From NCBI RefSeq assembly GCF_039555335.1, contig NC_092640.1:40034295-40098294 (forward strand): a stretch of 64,000 bases of DNA, in the 5' to 3' direction. Below the pieces are notes generated by a model. The model ran no database searches, was not told where the DNA came from, and was given only the letters and a program-made list of their open reading frames with translations. A program made the translations under genes and the position numbers. Within the stretch, counting starts at the first letter, position 1. Each line of letters starts with the position of its first letter. This DNA is from Amphiura filiformis. Taxonomy: Eukaryota > Echinodermata > Ophiuroidea > Amphilepidida > Amphiuridae. This document shows positions 59,751-64,000 of this stretch, piece after piece.

Positions 59751-60196
59751 TGACTGAAAATAAGCTCTGCAAAAATAAACATTTAAAATAAACCCGAGCC
59801 TTGCATATAGACCCAACCAATTATCAGATTAGCTTGCCAGTGGTACGAATGAATAGAATACATTATCTTTGCTCCAATGCAATTCTTTTGTTGTATTTCA
59901 ATATAAAACATGATTACCAAATGACCACTTGTACGCGCCTCATTGGGAGATATTTGACTATTTTAGACGCTCGTTTCATCGCCAATATGAAAAACTTTTG
60001 CTTATAACTTGGCAAATGGTTAGTATATATTTCAATGCAAGACAATTTTTACGAGCCACTTAGGGGTGGTGCAATAATTATGTGTACCCCCCATACTGCA
60101 GTTACTGTCCGTTTTCCTATACACAATACACAGTGCTCTTTCCCATTGACGCGTGACCTTTACAAATAGCCCTACGTTAACAGTATGGGGATATGA

Positions 60197-60530
60197 CTAG
60201 TTAACGTCGCTGTGTGAAAAATAACCGGCCAATATTAAAAGTACTCTTCTAAAGTTCTAGAAAATATAGTTTTTAACATGTCCTAAATTTTAGCTAATTT
60301 AGATGTTTGGAAATATTCGTACTTTGGTGTTTTAGTTAATGTTATAGGTAATAGTACATTGCCTAGTTAACGTCGCTGTGTGAAAAATAACCGGCCAATA
60401 TTAAAAGTACTCTTCTAAAATTCTAGACAATATAGTTTTGTAACATGTCCTAAATTTTTAGCTAATTTAGGTGTTTGGAGAGGGTCGTACTTTTGTGTTT
60501 TAGGAAGGACATGTAAACGACAGATAACAC
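60197..60530 (+). repeat. 166-bp tandem duplication inside the MITE
   Basis: CTAGTTAACGTCGCTGTGTG starts at 60197 and again at 60363. The copies share CCGGCCAATATTAAAAGTAC and ACATGTCCTAAATTTTTAGC with a few differences. Confidence 0.85.
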
Positions 60531-60657
60531 CAAAAATATGAAGAAATTATTTCTAAACCGTGTTAAGTCAAAAATCATTATGTTGCTCATTTTCAAGAAT
60601 GCTGGTTTACAAAAAGCACGACATTGTCTGATTTCGTGAACAAAGCCACACATAACA

Positions 60658-60890
60658 TTGTTTCCTTTCGTTTCTTTTATATTCGGTTACCCAACTGAAG
60701 CTATGAATACCAGCTTTATTGCGATATCGCACATGAAAACAGTCACTTGTGCACAACCAGAGAAGATCCGATTTAATCAGTTGAGCTGTTTCAATGAGTG
60801 TTATCTTGGTTTAATAGCTTTTAATGGGGTTAAGTCCTGCAAAGGTCGAGATGAATTCTACTGTAGACATGACTGCATCATGCGGGGGGT
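60658..60890 (+). pseudogene. Cys-rich reading-frame fragment carried by the MITE
   Basis: The frame from 60658 (better ATG at 60700) reads MNTSFIAISHMKTVTCAQPE, then QLSCFNECYLGLIAFNG and KSCKGRDEFYCRHDC. Six cysteines in about 50 residues suggest a secreted disulfide-rich domain, perhaps a captured exon, but I do not recognise the family. Beyond 60890 the frame runs into MITE sequence and is meaningless. A chance frame cannot be excluded. Confidence 0.25.
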
Positions 60891-61342
60891 GAATTCTCAA
60901 AATGGTCTGCCAAAAATCGCTTGCCCCCCCCTTTGGCCGTGCCAAAAAATCTTTGCCCCCCCCCCTTTCGACGTGAAAATTCGCAGGAAATTTTGCATAT
61001 TTGAACGTGTTTCTAACGTTTTCCTACGCCTTTTTTATAGGGCGTAATATAGAAATGGTGCCCAAAATATCTGTGCCCCCCTTTGGCCTGCCAAAAATCT
61101 TTGCCCCCCCTATAATTCACCCCGGGGTACACATAATTATTGCACCACCCCTTACGTCTAGGCGTAAGTGCATATACACCCAACACAAGTCAATTGAAGC
61201 CGTACAATTTACCGCGAATTTAGGACCGTAAAATTTAGACTCTTCTTTTGTCTAGATTAGCACCCAACCGCACATCTCAAGGTTTTATGTAAAAAATCTA
61301 TATAACTTACCAAAACGAAAATATATGGCTGCATGAGACAAT

Positions 61343-61564
61343 GTGGTGTCCTTAGGGACCATGTTCTTCGTGAGGTTGGCATGTTCTGATTTAAATGAAA
61401 GATGCTATAAACCTATTAATGACTACAATAGATATGAAATTATACAAATCGATTTCACAAGAAAAGTAGGCCCTGTCCAAATTACTGCTAACGGAAGAAG
61501 TTTTAATGCTAGTTTTGGCGTTGAAATAGCGGCGTCGCTTTTCAACATTTTTAATAAAAACTGA
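61343..61564 (+). CDS. Unrecognised 73-residue frame
   Basis: Reads MVSLGTMFFVRLACSDLNER, then YNRYEIIQIDFTRKVGPVQI and a C-terminus ending FNIFNKN, with an AATAAA overlapping the end (61552-61557). Composition is protein-like, with alternating polar and hydrophobic residues, but there is no known motif, splice context or second copy. It may be chance. Confidence 0.15.
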   Translation: MVSLGTMFFVRLACSDLNERCYKPINDYNRYEIIQIDFTRKVGPVQITANGRSFNASFGVEIAASLFNIFNKN

Positions 61565-61610
61565 ACCTGTAAAGTTCCCCAAAATTGAAGCTTAAATGAA
61601 ATTTCAGTCC

Positions 61611-61998
61611 TTAATTAATACAGGGATGACGTTAAAAAGTGAAAAATATTGTCACGCCTAGTAGAAAACGACGTGCTTTTCAATGGAGAAGTTATTTGGT
61701 GGTTTACGCCCTTATCTCTTCGCATCGACTATGACCTTTAGTCCCCGACATTGCCCTTATGAACACAATAGAACAACTAGACATTGTGCTCACTTAATTA
61801 ATACAGGGATGACGTTAAAAAGTGAAAAATATTGTCACGCCTAGTAGAAAACGCCGTTTAAAAAAGGTGATTTTTACGTGCTTTTCAATGGAGAAGTTAT
61901 TTGGTGGTTTACGCCCTTATCTCTTCGCATCGACTATGACCTTTAGTCCCCGACATTGCCCTTATGAACACAATAGAACAACTAGACATTGTGCTCAC
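61611..61998 (+). repeat. Direct tandem duplication, 183 and 205 bp
   Basis: TTAATTAATACAGGGATGAC begins both copies (61611 and 61794). They are nearly identical through GACATTGTGCTCAC except that copy 1 lacks 22 bases after GTAGAAAACG (copy 2 has CGTTTAAAAAAGG there). Confidence 0.9.
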
Positions 61999-62044
61999 AG
62001 AGCACGGCCCTTAGCCAGTGAAGTTGATATCTTTATGACCTATA

Positions 62045-62293
62045 TATATGTGACCGTACAGCACGAATGAGCCGTAAATGTCCTCAATTGTATTCTGAGT
62101 TACAGTGTAAAATGGGCATGAAGGTCATATTCATAGGTATTTCAATTTGGTGCTACGTGTATCTCATTAAATGAGGTACACGTAGCACCCAATTGAGGTA
62201 CCTATGAATACGACCTTCATGCCCATTTTACACTGTAACTCAGAATACAATTGAGGACATTTACGGCTCATTCGTGCTGTACGGTCACATATA
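62045..62293. repeat. Near-perfect 249-bp hairpin
   Basis: Arms of about 122 bases: TATATGTGACCGTACAGCAC at the left and GTGCTGTACGGTCACATATA at the right, meeting at CTCATTAAATGAG in the centre. About five mismatches, several of them T against G that would still pair in RNA. No coding frame. Confidence 0.9.
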
Positions 62294-62329
62294 ATAAGTT
62301 GTTCATGTGATATTTGTACCATCAGCCTA

Positions 62330-63075
62330 TGATTCATCATGTTCATGGTGATGACAACATTGTACTATGTAATTTGCGGGAGCAGCAGCATTTTAAATGT
62401 ATTTGGTTACATACCAGAAATGACCCCAAAGTGACCTTTTGACACCAAAGAATATGTTTGTATGTGTTTGTACATAGCTCCAAGGCTATTCTATTGTTAC
62501 ACTGGATGAGGATACAACATTACTTTCCATTGAGAAGGTTTTTCAACTGACAATTGTAATAACTGACCACTGACTCACTAAACAGAATGATATACTATAA
62601 TAATCATGAGCTCTGTCTGTCTGTCTGTCTGTCTATCCGGCTATGCGTTTCGCCGCGCTTCCACGCATCGAGCCGAAATTTTGGATATGGATAGGTAACG
62701 GGAAAAGCATGTTGACCGAAGAGCCACCTCGAGGTCAAAGGTCATCTAGGGGGATAGTAAAAACATAGATATAGAACATGTAGAAAATAACCCCTAAATG
62801 ACCTTTGACCCCAATTCTGTGTACAACTTTTAGACACTGGCTATAGACGATGCATGTGTGCAGGTGACGTCACACTGCTATATAATATGAGGAAGGAGAA
62901 GCATTTTAAGTGCAAAACACGTTTTTGGCCATAATGACCTTGACATGCATATGACCTTTACGCCAGTCATTTTCACGTGACATTTGTGGCACCCCCCCCC
63001 CCCCAATGGTCTTAATAACCAAATTTGGCAAAGGCACATAGTGCACTTACGTCCACGGCGAATTCACCGTGACCT
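62330..63075 (+). repeat. Dispersed repeat family of 825-1330 and 58.1 kb, with TCTG run
   Basis: AAATGACCTTTGACCCCAAT, TTTTAGACACTGGCTATAGA, CGATGCATGTGTGCAGGTGA and GACGTCACACTGCTAT run opposite to 1070-1175. At 62607-62690 a TCTG run plus GCGTTTCGCCGCGCTTCCAC is the inverted counterpart of the tail at 2330-2400. Confidence 0.65.
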
Positions 63076-63780
63076 TTCCAGCCATAAACCCGCTTATTGA
63101 AGATTAAACCGATATATGCAGTACTAAACCATTATATAGTAATCTATTGTCTAATGCAAATGTATTACCACCTGATAATATTGATCCAATGAGCGACCGA
63201 ATTGTCCGATACCGACGACTAATCCAATCGATAATGACTCTATTGACATGTACGAACGGAGCCCCACTGATCGAGTTTTGGGATATTTTTCACTGGTTTG
63301 CAGCTATTTGCTGTCATTTACTCATCAAGGCGGAGTACCGTTATTATAAGGACTATGCCAATTATTTAAAGATTGACATAGAATAAGCTATTATTGATTG
63401 ACAGAAAGTACTACATTTGTACCTATGACGGTTTTATGACGCCAATATTCAAAATACGATCAAAAAATGGCTGCCCGGTGAAGTAAAATGTGCATTGGAA
63501 TAACACGGCGAGTTTGGATAGATGGTAGGATTTCGTTTTAATAAAAATGTATGTTCCCCCGTTATTAAAGCTTGTACCGGGTTGAAGATTCAGATATTTG
63601 GAAAAAAATAAGTATTTGAAACAGATAAAAAGTAATAATATCATAGCTGTTAAACTTTTTGATATATGATACTAACTAGTTCGTCCTCAATAGCTACAAC
63701 ACGGCGCTACCAGTATGGTTCAATTGCCTATTGTGAGTGCCCCTGTGTTGTGTGCATACATGTAGTTAACAATAACTGCA
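63076..63780. other. Spacer
   Basis: The small frame at 63147-63386 has no recognisable motif. Confidence 0.4.
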
Positions 63781-63784
63781 TGAT

Positions 63785-63868
63785 GATATGGTTACGATGG
63801 CTCATTATAATACGATTGACAGAAGAAAGAATCTGACAGAAAAAGGACCTTAGCCAAACGCTATTTAT
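63785..63868 (+). repeat. Inverted copy of the 833-925 repeat
   Basis: ATGGTTACGATGGCTCATTA, GACAGAAGAAAGAATCTGAC and GGACCTTAGCCAAACGC are the reverse complement of the segment near the window start, with a few differences. Confidence 0.75.
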
Positions 63869-63952
63869 CTATAAACCATTCATTGCGCTGTTCACATGGT
63901 TCATATCAGGCCCTGGTTCATATTGAAGCGAGCGAGCCCCTCATGGTCGATC

Positions 63953-64000
63953 AGATTGCATGAGTAGCCATTGCATGAGTAGCCATTGCATGAGCCATAC
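63953..64000 (+). repeat. Short tandem repeat at window end
   Basis: CATTGCATGAGTAGC occurs in two to three tandem copies of about 17 bp and is cut by the window edge. Confidence 0.7.

Larger units (their letters stand above)
60063..61151. mobile_element. Harbinger-like MITE carrying about 0.8 kb of foreign sequence
   Basis: The ends GGGGTGGTGCAATAATTATG and its complement, with TTA on both sides (60060-60062 and 61152-61154). The right part (about 60887-61151) matches the 20129 element in reverse, but after only about 29 bases of the left end the body is replaced by unrelated sequence (60092-60886) holding a 166-bp tandem duplication and a Cys-rich reading frame. Confidence 0.7.

Noticed and set aside
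59488-59757. Ser/Pro/Leu-rich frames
   Set aside because: Purely compositional, from the CTCCC tract.
1-64000. LTR retrovirus, Polinton or endogenous virus copy
   Set aside because: No LTR pair, primer-binding site, gag, protease, integrase, capsid or protein-primed polymerase motif was seen; the RTs present are LINE or Penelope-like.

Overview
The window reads as nuclear DNA of an animal, most likely a marine deuterostome invertebrate; an echinoderm such as a brittle star is my best guess, with low confidence. The grounds are spliced exons with GT/AG borders, CR1/Jockey-group LINEs, Penelope-like elements, tRNA-derived SINEs, very many foldback MITEs, and a foldback element with minisatellite arms like the TU class known from sea urchins. 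I see no bacterial operons, CRISPR array or LTR retrovirus.

One host gene is well supported. It lies on the plus strand from about 3.69 to 46.31 kb and has at least seven coding exons whose splice phases all agree: a signal-peptide exon (3693-3753), an Ig-like exon (9434-9892), two exons that together form a CBM2-like carbohydrate-binding domain (14880-15025 and 16646 to about 16900), a stalk exon (44835-44946), a transmembrane exon (45466-45567) and a short cytoplasmic tail (46223-46308). The predicted product is a type I membrane protein of about 406 residues. A stop codon straight after the CBM2 exon would give a soluble form of 309 residues. I do not recognise it as a named gene. The Ig plus CBM2-like combination is the most interesting biology here.

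Almost everything else is repeats, most of it inside the introns. From 1 to 3.3 kb there is a palindromic MITE, a 120-bp satellite and a foldback. Intron 1 (3.75-9.43 kb) holds a 3.6-kb foldback element with inverted 20-bp minisatellite arms, plus two MITE families with TTAA target sites. Introns 2 and 3 (9.9-16.6 kb) hold hAT-like and 9-bp-target-site MITEs, including one carrying telomere-like repeats. Intron 4 (16.9-44.8 kb) is a 28-kb nest: a Penelope-like remnant split by a MITE, three or more LINE pieces, repeat units with tRNA-like heads that other elements have entered, and four more palindromic TTAA MITEs. From 45 to 55 kb there is a near-perfect hairpin with a hammerhead-like core, a tRNA-derived SINE, another Penelope-like remnant, and a 3.3-kb LINE with PHD, endonuclease and RT regions. 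From 54.9 to 64 kb there is a 102-bp satellite rich in DR1-type nuclear-receptor half-sites, a Harbinger-like MITE carrying foreign sequence, and a 249-bp near-perfect hairpin.

All domain and family names come from motif reading by eye; no search was run. Boundaries backed by target-site duplications are good to the base; others are approximate.
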